NCBI GenBank assembly: GCA_015657535.1
Contig: JADHZB010001183.1
Span: 1-49,680, forward strand
Reading direction: 5' to 3'
Source: Nephromyces sp. MM_2019
Taxonomy: Eukaryota; Apicomplexa; Aconoidasida; Nephromycida
DNA: 49,680 nucleotides
Below are positions 10,903-23,640 of this stretch, piece after piece (within the stretch, counting starts at the first letter, position 1; the number at the start of each line of letters is the position of its first letter). The notes under the pieces were generated by a model. The model was not told the origin of the DNA. It worked only from the letters and a program-made list of their open reading frames with translations, and made no database searches. Position numbers and translations under genes: made by a program.

Positions 10903-13900
10903 GCTTTCCCGATCCGATTGTTTATAATGCCTCATTGCCGCATAATCTTGCCCTCAAGGTTCCCCTGAAATATTCTCCTAGGACTCAAAGAAATTGAAAA
11001 CATTTTTGAAACGAATTTGATGAGGATCAATGCCTGCTAAATGGATGTATCATTTTGGAGTGGTACTGAAAAGAAGCTTCTGGGGTAGCGTATTATATTC
11101 AATAGACAACACATATGAATTGAGCCACTGTGCACACGCTAGTTGTAAGGTAAGCCTTTAGTTGAATACAGGGCCCTTTATATGCCACTATTTGTTTACA
11201 ATATCTCTGAAAAGCTCACCTTTGTAAATGTGCGATGTCGAACAAATAAAATTATTAGCTTAGCTATAAGGAAATCATTGGCTGCAGCTACTACTACAGT
11301 AATAGCTGCTGCAGTAGTTTTTGGAAAGCTTAAGAGTGATGAAAACAGTTTTTCGGAGATACTGTTTGCCTCCTATATTCTATTCACTTCACATATCATT
11401 AAGACAGTTCTTCCTTTACCTGTAGTAAGTACTACACCTGGGAAACCGTTTTTTTCTCAAGTACTAGAGAGAAAACCAATCTGGTCTTGAGATCCAGAAT
11501 TTGAGCTGGCCTTAATTTTACAGTATTCATAACATAATATTTTCGTGTTTAAAAAGTTCATTGATATTCATCAAAGTTCATAAATGAGAAGCGGTACATA
11601 GCAACTATCCTGACTGTATGCCTGTATTTTTATTCTTGACCCGATTCAAATTTGATTCGAAATTGCATCTCTTAATGCCGTACTACAGTGAGAATACCAA
11701 AGGTCAACACTTTTATGGAAGTTAAGCGCAGTTCCTTGCAGCCATGCTGTGTACTGAACATTCATAGTTGCATCAAAAAAGATGATTTTTAGTCATTACT
11801 AGGATGTTCTGATCTCCCGTTTTTTAGCATATCAAAAAATGGCATTCCAACTCTAGCTTTTTGCAGTCTTAAAAGAAGGCCAGTCAATTTCCAGTACAAT
11901 AGCTCTTCAGTTTTATATTAAAAAAGTGTCAAACTCCGTTTTTATATCATCTATCTTCCACTACAAGATAAAATTAGCCTCGTGGTCCGCAAAAAATTGT
12001 AGGATGGGAATTTTTACCCGGTAAATTTGTCTATTTTTATCCAGGTGGCTTTGGTAAAATTTAAATCGAATTACCTTAGGCTTCAGGATAGCTTACGTAC
12101 ACAGAAATGCTGACATCCCTGCGACACTATAAGTATTTGCTTCTTCATAGCGGATTTTCGCCCCATATCTTTTGTACCCGCATTATATATTACCCCCTAC
12201 TGGGCCAGGTACCTATACTCCTCGGGGTAGTCCAACTGTTTCTGCTCAGTAGGCACCTTGCGCCCGCCCTTGACATCATAAATAACTGCTCTTGCAGAGA
12301 CACTGGTAATTAAGGTGTTTCGCAGCGTATTGCGATGTAGGCCCAGGGGGGGGCCCCACAGCGTCGGCCTTTATATTCAGCTTTTGGCTAAGAAGCACGA
12401 TATTTTTTCTGCAGGTTCCTATCCCAATTTCCCTTTCATTAAACTTCGTACAATATCCTTCTCAAAATTTCACTAGAACAAACATATTATGTATTTTTTA
12501 AAAGTGACAGCACAGAGCGCGAAGAATATAAAGGCTAAAGTCACAAAGGGGCAAGGGCCTTAAGCTACCGTACGAAGGTATGCATGGATAATATGCTAGC
12601 TTAGCGATTTCATCCTGCCAATAACCACGGGAAAATCAGAGTTCTGAGTAATGCTTTATTAACCGCCACAAGAAGTGTCTTGGATGAGCTTGCGTTTGTC
12701 TCGATTATAGTATCAACTCAGTCAATTTATGAAAAGTATCAGTTTATATGCCTTAAACCTCAGACTGGTTAGCTCGTTCGCTTCTATTTTTTTCGAAACT
12801 ACACTATTCGTCACGGCAACGACACCGTTGACCTCAACCTCCATAAATGCGCAGCATCATTTTCCATATAATTCCCCCTATTTGCCGAATATTATTTTTA
12901 TAGAGCGAAGACTATATTTCTTACACTGCAAAAAATACTTCAAATGAAGGGAACTTCATGTTTATCGTTGACCTGAGCATTTCATGAAAAAGAGCATAAT
13001 TGCAGAAAAATTTTTTAGTCTTATACCAGGGGAAGTTAATAGATTCTTAGCGCGGTTCAAAACGTTTTTGCGCAAAGAATACTTTTTAAGCTACTTGGGA
13101 GTAAGTGACTTCGGGTGACAGACATCCCTTAAGAAAATATAATGAGAGTATAACCCAAATAGCAAATACATGCTGCTAATATAGTCTATGCTTCTATATA
13201 CGGCTTGAAAGCAACCTAGCGCTGATGTATCCCGAAGGGAAAAAATATCGGAAAGCTAGTGAACCAGGCCTAAGAGTTGCTTTTTTTACTTAGAATTACA
13301 TATTTAACGGCTAAATAAAATGTATCAAAACTTTTTAAACGACTCGTATGCGTAAGCTGAGTAGCCTCACCAATAGAGGAAAACAAATTTTACACTTATT
13401 CTTCCTTGAAAAAGCGCAAGCTGTCTGTAGAACGCGGTGGGTTCTGCAGAATTGTCGCTTTACACATTTTTGCAGCGTGCTTAAATGGAGAACTTACTTT
13501 AAGCCTAAAGTCCTTGCATAGTAGTAAAATTGTCTTTTAGCAGATATATAAGCTGCATGCGTTACTCGCTGCTATGATACCAAGTTGCCTATTTCCTTAT
13601 GTAAAAGCATTTTTGGTGATAGTTGAAAAATTAAAAAAAAATAAGTCTAGTGGCCTTAAAGCAGTAGGCATGAATACCTCGCAGTATTTAGCTACTTCTT
13701 CTTATGTGAGCCTCTTTCTCTAAGGAATTATCCGCAGCAGAATAATAATGCCTATGCACGGCTACCTTCATGCTGCCAGAATTACTGTGCTGCTTACCGA
13801 GCCGAGATAGTAAAAAATCAAATAAGATTTTCATTAAGAAACTGTAGCTTTGGCTAAGAATTATGAAGCAAAGGGTCTTGATTGGTAGAAAACATTGAGT

Positions 13901-14545
13901 ACACGATAGAGATCATTGCCACAGAAGATATTTTACTGCAGGTTGCAGTAATATTTGCTTCGAATTAATATTTTCAGCGCGTATCGCAATTGTAGTATAT
14001 TACTAAATTGCTTGTCAAAATGTTAAAAAACTTGTTGTCTTTGGGCAGCAATAATGTAAGCTAAAGTTTCTCAGCATCTTTTCTTGAGGTCACGTGAATA
14101 GCAGCATGAATGCGAGCAGGCAAAGAATATGCAATCATTTCAATGTTACTATGATTTGATTAGCTAAAAAAGGCATTTAAAGATGACTGCAGCGTGACTG
14201 CTCACTATTTGCCTTTCAAAGGTGCTTAACCTAAGTGAAAAATATGATTTTTTCTGCTTTTTATTAATACTTCGTATGACTAGCAAATTTTGTTGCAGCT
14301 GAGGCTCAGAATTTATCAGCTGTCGCGTATATTTATATTAGTAATTCATCAGTATTTACCCGTAGGATTCCAGTTATATACAAAATGAATGCCGTAGAAA
14401 TGACGTAGCGATATATGACCTGCGCTTAATAGTGCGCATAATCATCCTCACATTGCATGCTCACTTATTGAATGGACAAAGATGCCCAACTCAATAACAA
14501 TTATACCGGAAAATTATTCCATTACGATTTGTTTTTCAGCTACCA

Positions 14546-15648
14546 ATGTCGCTAGCAGACGCTTATAGAGCATTCACTAAGAATGCTGCAGACATGGATG
14601 GTAGGACTTTCGTAAAGATTTTAAAGGACTGCAAACTTTTGGACTCAAAATTCACTTCGGTGGACGCAGACTTACTTTTTGCGAAAGTAAAGACAACTGG
14701 AAGTAAAAAGATTGATTTTGAACAATTTAAGAAAGCCTTGGAGCTTCTGGGAGATAAAAAAAAAATTGGCGCTCATGAAATATACGAAAAGATAGCTAAA
14801 GGTAGTCACCAGCACAGTATATATTTAAAAGAAAGGATATTGTGCAGCATATGAATAATAATAATTCATTAATTCTGTGAAATGGAGTAGTGACCGAAAA
14901 ACTTCACAGTTAATGAAATAGCATAGCACAGCAGCTAATTCAATGCGTTGTAAAGGAACCAGCGCTATTTTTTGCATGGTTTACATTTAAAAAAACCCCT
15001 GCTGCATAGCTTTTAAGATGGAAAAAAACAGGGAGGTTGTGATGCTATAATAAAAACCAATTGCGTAGTCTGCGATGTGTTTGCTTTTATCTTAAGGCCG
15101 CATAGAGTACCCTGGTACCCTTTGTTAGTTTATTACATAGCGACGATGCACCTTGGGTTTCACACAGACATCAAAAATATGCAGCACTACAAAATTACAT
15201 CCTAAAATCATGAATGACTGATTAAATAACAAGTATTTGAAATTTGAGCCACTTTTTTACATTTTGAGGACCAAACTCAATAGTAATAACCATAGGCAGT
15301 TCCAATCGAAGAGATTATGCTTGAGTATTACCTAGCTTTCTTTGCTGAGGATTGCTAGCATCTCCTCTTAAATTACGTGAAGGTGTGTGCGCCATCCTTT
15401 ACCCCTACCCTTACGAGTATAATATTTGATCATTTTCAGAAGCAGCAGATGGTCCTATACTCTATGGTACAAAAACCGAGGACGTGAGATTCCATGATGA
15501 TAAAGCAACCTACACAGGAGTACACAGAGCTGGCGGCCCTACCACAGTAGATACTGGTAGAACACATTTCTCAAACCTTTCAGAAATCACAGACAGAACA
15601 TCACATACTGTGCGTGCAGTAAAAAAGAGCGTGGCTGAAAACACATAA
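14546..15648 (+). CDS. TPPP: Short p25-alpha (TPPP) protein, two exons
   Basis: Exons 14546-14801 and 15440-15648 join in phase 1 (donor gtagtc, acceptor ttttcag) and encode 154 residues. The p25-alpha fold is recognisable: TKNAADMDGRTFVKILKDC, the DADLLFAKVK segment, IDFEQFKKALELL, then the C-terminal signature DKATYTGVHRAGGP. Members of this family bind tubulin and bundle microtubules; in protists they occur in flagella or the apical cytoskeleton. No DCX domain is attached, so this is not an apicortin. The glycine-rich GxGxGxxGR motif of animal TPPP is absent. A probable acceptor (tttttcag) lies six bases before the ATG, suggesting a 5' UTR intron. No CA/TG repeats occur in its intron. Confidence 0.85.
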
Positions 15649-16747
15649 GTTTTAACAAGGAAAACTACGGATGATTGTTCCAGTCAACGTTGAAGCTTTA
15701 TGGCAACTGTTGAAAAAGTGATTGTAACCAAGGATAATTGGGAGAGTTAACGAAAGATTAAGTTAACTAGCCCAGGGTGGTGAGCAAGTATAGCTCAGAA
15801 TTCAAGCTGAATTTCTTCTATAGAAGGCTGAAGAAGTTTCATGTGCATGACTATTATAACAGTTTAGATTCGGTACTAAATAACTCTCACCTCCTTAAAT
15901 TATGAAAACACTAACTTGTAAGCGTAATTAAGTTTGAATAAGGTCACGCTAATTTGTGCATTTTATTATAGTAGGTCTGAAGCGAGAGTGCCAGGGATTT
16001 AACATGTGGAGATTTTTCATATAATTATCGGCATGCATTTTTTCTAAGTGCATGGTAATTATCATACATCTGTACAAAAAGGATAGTAATGATTCAGCCC
16101 TTCTCAACCCGTTAGTGTCTGCTCATATGCAAAGCTCGATATATACCGCATGGTACATACTTGCATATTCACTTTCAAGCAAATATAAAATTATTTCCTT
16201 CTCAACAGTCTCCACACAAAAAAAGAATTGATGGAATTTATGCAAATTCGGCTGCAGGCACATCTATTAACTTATTCCAATTGTGATACTTTGTAGTTAT
16301 GGAGATGGCCCGAGTTGTAGGGCCTTATCTTCCACCTTTTGTGATTGATCTCTCTTAAGAATTTAGTGAAGACTCGTGCACCATGCAGGACTTAGAGTTT
16401 CAAAATGATATTAGTAATAAGACCTTAAGTTTTCATGTTCATGTTGAAATAGATCGAAGACTGAAATTATGAGAGGTTTGCAATGAATAACTCATGGCCT
16501 AATTGGATTAATTGAAGACTTGAAATAGTTTAGATGTAAATTAAAGCAGAACGGGAAATTAATGCTACCATGTCGCAAGCTGAATGTATGCATATGAGAC
16601 TTTGCGCTCCCCATTGTAACCTGATTCATAAAAAAATCATTGCTTGCATACTTCTATATTTGCGATGATTCCATGGTTCACAGTTTTGGTAATGGCGAGA
16701 CGCTGTCATATCGGGTACTTTTTGGAGGATATTTTCTTTTTTAAAAG
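15649..16747. other. Spacer downstream of TPPP, no clear gene
   Basis: This stretch is AT-rich. Short open pieces flanked by possible acceptors occur near 16209 (reading SPHKKRIDGIYANSAAG) and 16298 (reading MEMARVVGPYLPPFVIDLS). I could not chain them into one frame. They may be upstream exons of the candidate gene at 16748-17321. Confidence 0.4.
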
Positions 16748-17321
16748 TTACAATTGCGAGTACATCTATGCCGAGCTATGATCAAAGGCTTAGACTTTGA
16801 AAGCGGAAACACAGGGAATCATCTCCTAAGATTTATGCCTGCGTCATTTTTTTCCATCGAAAATCAAGCTGAAGGCGTAAGTAGCATACGTGCCACTATT
16901 TATTGTATGCGTACTGTAGGTAGTCGAGCTCCATGATGTGATACGTTCCTCATGTACGCAACCACAATTAATACTCAATGAACCGACAGTAACTAATATC
17001 AAAAACATACGTATTCCATTGCGAAGTTCTCAAAACAAACCTAATCATAACTCCCATCAAATGAAGTAGTATCTATCCTCCACTACGATCACGCGGAGGA
17101 AGCAAATCGTTGCTGATGCCACCGAGAACCAGAATATCTCGTTACTAGAACCGGTAGAGTTCTCACAAAGCATAGCAAGCGTACACAACAGCCGATTTTC
17201 TAATGGGCTGCATAGCGAAGATTTGCACATGCCTATAATTAGTAGCATTGGTACCAAAAAGTTGGCCATAAGAGGAAGGCTTCCCCATTTACATGCTGCG
17301 TGCGCCATCAACAGTGCTTAA
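16748..17321 (+). CDS. Candidate 3' part of an unknown gene, two exons
   Basis: Exon 16748-16876 follows a pyrimidine-rich acceptor (tttttttaaaag) and ends at a strong donor GGC|gtaagt, in phase 0. Exon 17070-17321 continues in phase 0 to TAA and stays open for 84 codons. The translation (LCRAMIKGLDFESGNTG in the first exon; SLLEPVEFSQSIASVHNSRF in the second) has mixed, soluble composition. The acceptor before 17070 (gaagtag) is weak. I do not recognise the family and no start codon was found. A hydrophobic minus-strand ORF over 17057-17311 is probably its shadow. Confidence 0.33.
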
Positions 17322-18586
17322 AAAATATATCTTTAGCATATTTTTAGTGGTTTTTGGTATGCGGTACGCATGGGTGCAGCAACTGCTAGCAACTAGCACT
17401 GTATATTTTGATAGGTCCGTTCCCCACCGGCTTTCAAAGGTGCACCTCATAAGATGACTTCGAGTATAGAAATAGAATACTCTTTAACAAATCTTGGAAC
17501 GAGCAGATTGTTCTGCTTGCACAGAGACGAATTTATTAGGGAGAAATTCCAGGACTCAGCTAGCGGAAATTCCGTGAAAAATTGCTGTTTTCTAAGCATG
17601 CTATTAAACTCTGTAGTACATAGGGAATAGGTGCTTCACCAATGTCATTGGCATATTGCCCTTGAGCTAGCATACAGAACTCATCGTGAAACAGTCTCAA
17701 AATGAAGGTATGAATACCTCAGTTTTGCTGCTTCGGTACATCATTGCATCAGCATGATAATCTCACAAAATTCTTCGCCATTATATTTCCTAGAGGCAAA
17801 TTTTACTAACGGGTTTCCAAAGGCTGGATCACCGAAAAATAGAGCATCTTTGCTTTGGAAGTACATCAATTATTTTGAAGTATTTCTTAGCATAAAGTTC
17901 AAAAATAAACCAGAGTAAAATTAGGTGGAACTCACGCATTTGTGATTTCTGCGGGTATGTGCAAGCACTGCTCTGATTAAATTATCTTGCCGAAGAGCTA
18001 GCTACCCGCCCTCTGATGGTATCAATAGTAAACATGCTTACGAGTATTGTAACATATTACATATCTATAAAAGGAAAATTTCTTTAACCCTATCTCCATT
18101 ACCATCACAATTGTTAAAACATATGAGACTTCGTTAGAGGATGACGAAAGCGTGTTGACAGCGTTTTTTGGCGAATTCTTCAGGGGTGAAGACAGCGAAA
18201 TTTTTTCGCACGTTTCGAGATATGCGCTATGACAGCGCTACCTATATCGCGCGATCATAAGAAATCTTTTCAACAATTCTTATTAAAAGTATTCCCCGAA
18301 GAATTTGTCAGCTTTTGGGAAGCAAATACAGATATTTCCAATATAAAGCAAATCAGATTGCTTTTTTAACTAAACAGTTAATTTCGTTTATCTACATCCT
18401 CAGGCCTCATCTTTTGAATAAATAAATATAGCGGGAGAGGGTCAGCATATTCCGCTATTGATTTAATGCAGCTTGCCACTTCACCTTAGCAGCGAATGTC
18501 TGTTTCCCCTTGTGGCGGTGTAAAAATTCTGTAAAGCCCCGCTGAGAAAAAAAGTTATATTTAGGTTTTTTTTCGGTGAAACTGGG
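17322..18586. other. Spacer upstream of the 555-residue membrane protein gene
   Basis: AT-rich sequence with no ORF or repeat I can support. It presumably holds the promoter and 5' UTR of the gene starting at 18587, but no motif is recognisable. Confidence 0.4.
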
Positions 18587-20257
18587 ATGACATTAGTCTT
18601 CAGAAGGCGCAGAGCAGCGGCTCGCGGTTTCCTTGAGCCGCCCTGGACACTTGCTATTAGTTTCTTAATTTGTTTGCTTATGGCGAGTCAGCGTGTTAAT
18701 GCTTCTATAGGTTACATTCCTCGCCCAAAGCAGCTACAGGGCAGCATTCCTATTGAATGTTTTGAGCAAAATATCACCTTAAATTCTACCTTAAAAAACT
18801 ATTTTGCATCGCGAGAGCGTACTTTGATGGCAGATCCATACGCTTTAATCTCGTGTGCTACCATTCCGCAGCATTGTTGTGCACATCATCAGGGAGGTAA
18901 GCGGTATGTTTTCCTGAAGCAGTGTGAAAAAATTCATCTGGGACAGAGCATAGAAGACCTCTTTGGATTCACGCTCGAAATTCATAATGAAAGAACGGAA
19001 TTAGCACAGCTACATGGTGAAAATAGCAAGGAGCAAATTACTCAAAAAATATCTCTCCAAACCGAGCATGCGGAATTCCAGGAGTGGCATGGTAATCAAT
19101 CCGAATCAAATGAAGCCTATAGGAAAGTTTTTGATCCCCTACGGCTTATTCTACCAAGTCAAGAAATCTACTACAATAGAATTAACCCGGGAGGCTGTAA
19201 ATACTACAAAGTGCCACTCTGGTCTTTGCAGGCTGGGAGAAGGTACGGCATCAAGGAATCGCATTCTGCACTTGATCCAGTTGGAGAATTCTTCATTGAT
19301 TTAGTTAGTGGAAGTTTTAAAATTAACAGTGAGGGGTTTATCGAGTTATCAGGCTTGCCAAAGCATGAGAAACAACCTAACAATTTAGTTTTCACTGAAC
19401 TTGAGACCCAATCAGAACATATTGGAAACGGAGCAGCAAAAAAAAAAGCAATGGAAATTCTCATCAAGGTACTCCATAAGGCGCTGGACAGCTTGCTTAC
19501 TAACAGTTGGAGGACAAGCTCTCAGGGCTACCTCATAAAGGAGGGTGTCGACCCACTTGAGTCTATATTTATACTTCCGGACGTCAACAAAGACAGCAAG
19601 AACATCTTGCAACCTGTTTCAAACTGTGGGATTTCACTCCAGGGATACTGTACCCATCCTGAAGTTGATACCAAAGATGGAGTAACTCAATTTCTGAGCG
19701 TTCATAAGCTGAAACAACAAGCAGCACTCCTGGATAAGCAGAAGCGTTTTCCTCCTCATACTGAAGGCGACGCATACAGACTTCAAAGTGATCAGCATTC
19801 ACGTCCTCTGAGTGAGAATTTCAATATTAACGGGATCAGCAACGTGGCAGCCCGTAATACTTCGAGAAATACAGATGATACCAAGCAATCCCTTGGGACA
19901 GCTCCAGGTCACGAGGAACCCTGCTTGCAATCTTCATCGCCCCAAAGAAATCCCAAAATGCACAATCAGAAAGTAAATTCCGCAAATGAGTTATTGCGCA
20001 GCGGATATCAAGTGCTGCAAGTTTGTGCCCCCAAGCTAGGTGATTCGTTCCATCGTTCACTTACTGAAAAAACAGTGCTGTTCAATATAAAATTATCCGA
20101 ATACTTCCTAGGCTTACCTGATGTATTTTATGCGGTTTTTTTTTCTGTCATATTTGCCTTTTTTGCTGCATGGATAGTAGTCTACCTGGTGGTTGACTGC
20201 CTAGTGTTCGAACACTTAAGACTTTATTTTGAGTCATCAAGCAGCATAACATAAGGT
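18587..20257 (+). CDS. Orphan type I membrane glycoprotein, 555 aa, intronless
   Basis: A single uninterrupted frame from ATG 18587 to TAA 20255, too long to be chance here. The N-terminus has an Arg-rich start and a hydrophobic core (SFLICLLMASQRVNA), consistent with a signal peptide or anchor. The ectodomain is about 470 residues with sequons (NIT and NST near residue 65, NQS, NTS) and paired cysteines (ISCATIPQHCC, GGCKYY, NCGISLQGYC), which suggests disulfides. A transmembrane segment lies at about 513-536 (FFSVIFAFFAAWIVVYLVV), followed by a 19-residue cytosolic tail. I do not recognise a family. It is likely secretory-pathway or surface located. Unlike neighbouring large genes, it has no introns or CA/TG repeats. 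Confidence 0.85.
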
Positions 20258-21534
20258 CAATATTTTGACAGCGAATGAATTTAAAACCGAAACTAAAACT
20301 AGTCAATTTCATGCGTGTTAAAGCGCATTTCACGAGCAATCTTTTAGAATTAGTTAAGTACTAGATAGTACGTGTAAGTTGCGATTTCCTGTAGTAAAGG
20401 GCTACGTAAAAATATAAAGATATAGCATCCCTGCCTCTAGAGCGGCATTAACGGATTTCCACAAAGCAGTAGCGTTTGAAAAGCTACGCCTTAAATATTT
20501 TAGAGGACTTTTCATGAAGCACTATAAGAAGCATAAGTGAGAATTACCTACAAATGTTATCAGGCCAAAGGAATGAGATTTCTGCAATGTCAAATAGCCT
20601 ACACAAAATTTCGCCTAAATAGTGGCCATCAGAATTTTTGCAGGATTGTTAACCAGCAAGTGTAAAAATATAACGAATCGCTCACTTTCATAATTCCAAA
20701 GTAAATTGTTAATTGAAGATGTCAGAAACTCTACCAGTTTACAAGCTTCCATTCTCTGGACGCATACATCATGTAGCGCAAGCCACAGGGCAAAATGCAC
20801 GAAATCTCGCACAAATTCCACCGAAATAAAATATACTACAATAGAGCAAAGTTGCTTCCAGCAAGACAAGATGCGATGCATTGGTAAGACTTGTATTGTA
20901 CTCATTAAAATGACAGAAAAAACAAATCCATAAATCCAACTGAGATACCTTTTCCACTTCTAAATTCCAACACAAGATAATTGAAGACTACTTTGGATTC
21001 ACGACACTTCCAAGGCACTTCGTGCGACATTCACGATTACTAAAGTAAAGATAAAAGAAGCAGAAATTTAAAGTCGAGGGAAGAACAACTGATCTTGTCC
21101 GCTTTTATAGTGGTCACCACGAAAATAGCACGGGATATAAAGCCGTTTTTCAAGGTAAAGTAGCAGCTGCAATGAGGCACCGTGACTTGCACCAAAATGG
21201 GAAATTACAATAAACTCATTGCAAATATTTGAAATCGGCATTTCTAATTCTACTACTAATTATATACCCCCAATACCCGTGAATTCGCATCTCTCTGAAT
21301 ACCACTAAAAAGCTTAAAGTAGCATTTTAAATCAGCCAAAAGTAAGGCCAAATTTTTAAAGGTATAAAAAGTCTCCTCAAATAGTTGAAAACAAACGGAG
21401 AGCCCGTATGATTTAGTGAAAAATTAAAACTTAGCAAGTAAGCTTCTCTCATGTTCTTATCAACAACCTCCCAAGGAAAGCTTTCCTGCTTAGTACAAGA
21501 GGATATTCCTTTCAAAATTTTGATTGTCTTCCCT
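20258..21534. other. Spacer between the membrane protein gene and TOM22
   Basis: AT-rich sequence between two convergent genes, the plus-strand gene ending at 20257 and TOM22 ending at 21535. Small overlapping ORFs at 20615-20975 on both strands look like chance. No repeats or RNA genes seen. Confidence 0.4.
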
Positions 21535-21792
21535 CTAGTTTAACTTTGGTGCATAAGCAGCCTGCTGAGCTTGTAAGAACTGAGCCTGCAGCTCAAACAT
21601 CTGACACTCTCTCTCGTACTGGAATAAGACTGGGGCAACCAGAATTATAGCACTGGTGGCACCTATCCATATGGAATTTGATGTGACCCACCATAGCCTA
21701 GAAGCAAGTTCCGTGAGCTTTGGCTTCATCGATGATCGAGTGGGCACTAAAGTGGTCACTTTGGACACATTCTTACTCAAATACGCACCCAT
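21535..21792 (-). CDS. TOM22: Mitochondrial import receptor subunit Tom22-like, 85 aa
   Basis: Tom22 is the central tail-anchored subunit of the TOM complex in the outer mitochondrial membrane. The match is in the C-terminal half: an amphipathic lead (KPKLTELASRLWWVTSNS), a transmembrane segment with the family's central Pro (IGATSAIILVAPVLF), then YERECQMFELQAQ, close to the EREQ..ELQ pattern of plant and alveolate Tom22. At 85 residues it lacks the long acidic cytosolic domain of fungal and animal Tom22, as in plant TOM9. I chose the ATG at 21792. An upstream in-frame start adds a hydrophobic stretch (SFIYCNRFLF) that is unlikely and contains a possible splice acceptor (tttaacag). The chosen start gives MGAYLSK, which fits the MGxxxS N-myristoylation pattern. 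Confidence 0.75.
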   Translation of the reverse strand: MGAYLSKNVSKVTTLVPTRSSMKPKLTELASRLWWVTSNSIWIGATSAIILVAPVLFQYERECQMFELQAQFLQAQQAAYAPKLN

Positions 21793-23489
21793 TATTATCT
21801 CAGTATATATGTCTGGCCCTCTCACACTGTTAAAGAGAAAACGGTTACAATATATGAATGAAGGAATCAAAAAATAAGCAAAACTAGCAAAAGGAAAGAC
21901 CTAGATGCAAAAAACTCTAGATGAAGACTTAAAAGCACAGTGAAGCAGTAAAAAAAAGCTATGAAAATCAGCGATGATGGTGTTAGGTTATCGCATGGCG
22001 GTCCCATGCTCAATTTACAGTTTATTATTTGAGAAACGATAGGAGAAATTGCAGGTGCAAGGTGAAGTTCGATGTACACCCAGTCACAATAAAAAGAACA
22101 TCTAGAATGAGGATATATATTCTTCATAGCATCGCCATGGAAAAACGGCAATAGCAGATTTCATAACCTTGAAATTTTCAAAGAGAACACAATTTTCCAC
22201 TCAAGAGTACTTTGCAATTTAAACTCTATGGGGAAAGGACACAAGTATATAAATAGCAAAGCAACAAAACAAAAAATCCTGAAAGCAGACACGCAGGAAG
22301 GGCATATACATTCAGACAAAGAGTGCACCACATTTACCCGTAAAATTAATGAAAAAAAACGTTTAAGAACTTCATCAGAAGTATCCTTCCTAGGAAATAA
22401 TGTAATAATCGAATCAAACTTATCGATTCCAAAACAAACTTGGGTAAAAGCAGTAGCATTTGCCTCGAAATTTGCACAATGTGTAGATCTCCTTATTCTC
22501 ATTCAAAAAATATCATTCTCCAGAGAATGCACTGATTGATGTTATAGAAAGCCTTAAAATATTCCCCCATAGTATCCATGAATAAACAAAAAGTTCTATT
22601 TACATGCTGAACTCTAACAAAATAAGGGAATCGGTGCACATACCGCCATTAATAAAGCTCAAATTACATCATGAAGGCAGAATTGTCGCAAAAAATAAGG
22701 AAATTACGATGCATGAGGGTAAAAAGCTTCTTTATGCAGCATTTGAAAAAGAGTAAACTAAGAAAGATCTTTTCAAGATTCACATACTCAAGGTGTTTTT
22801 AGAAAATCCCACCTCAGAAGGTTCAAAAAAAGCTGCCAAAAAGTCGACAACAGACCCACAAGAACAGCATTCATCAATTCAAAGAGGAAAACGTACAATA
22901 TTTGAAAGAAAACGCTAGCAAACTACCCTGCCAAAAGAATCATATCACAATACCAAGAGACAGTTCTCATGTAAAAAAAGTAGCAACAACTAGGCTTCAC
23001 CACAGTAAAACCCTCTCATCTAAAAAAAAGGAAACGAAGGAAGAAGTGGTTTAAACACTGAATAAGCTTCATTGTATGTTCATCCAAACTGCTCGCGGTG
23101 AAACTCATAAAGGGTGTTGAAAGATTAGTGTTAGAGTTCTAACGCTAAGAATGGGAAAGGTTGACTGACAGATCATGAGCAGTATCTCCAGCGGATGAGC
23201 ACAAAACACCAAATGCCATCACATGCTGTTCTGTGCCGATCCTTTTGCACACAAAATTCTCCTTCCTTTAACGGATTAGACATTCTCAGCACACAACACA
23301 TACAAGCAGCATTTAGTAGGAAATAGCGAACTCTACGAGAAAGCAAATTCAAATGTCTACTACAGTGAAACTACACACAGTCATTCTATCACATTCTACT
23401 TTGGGTACTTCACTAGTATTGGCAAAAAGGGTAAACGCCCCAATTCTCGTGATATTCACCTCTGTATACAGTAATTCCTTCTTTTGAAG

Positions 23490-23640
23490 GGGATGGATTC
23501 TCAACCGCAAGAGGTAAAGAGAACAGAAACGACTCAACTAGAGGCAAGTCAGCGACTTTCTCCAAGTTTGTTTCTCACCGCAAAGAAGAGGTAAAGAGAA
23601 GAGAAAAGTTTCCTTCAACTAGAGGCAAGTAGGTAGCTTC
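23490..23640. repeat. Imperfect ~80-bp tandem duplication
   Basis: Two adjacent copies share the blocks ctcaaccgcaa/ctcaccgcaa, gaggtaaagaga and caactagaggcaagt in the same order and spacing, with small insertions in the second copy. No coding role is apparent. Confidence 0.65.

Larger units (their letters stand above)
7948..14545. other. AT-rich region with only small, unconfirmed ORFs
   Basis: No gene of recognisable family is visible in this 6.6 kb. CA/TG repeats are absent, unlike the flanking gene introns. Several ORFs of 59-102 codons occur, about as many as expected by chance. The few that look protein-like are listed separately (8480-8701, 9304-9483, 10678-10902). Multi-exon genes with short exons could still hide here. 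Confidence 0.5.

Noticed and set aside
11182..12947. ORFs at 11182-11490, 12107-12313 and 12729-12947
   Set aside because: Hydrophobic or mixed composition without homology, splice context or codon bias that sets them apart from chance.
22161..22539. 103-codon plus ORF and 113-codon minus ORF overlapping
   Set aside because: The two strands are equally open, neither has recognisable content, and ORFs of this size are expected by chance in AT-rich spacers.
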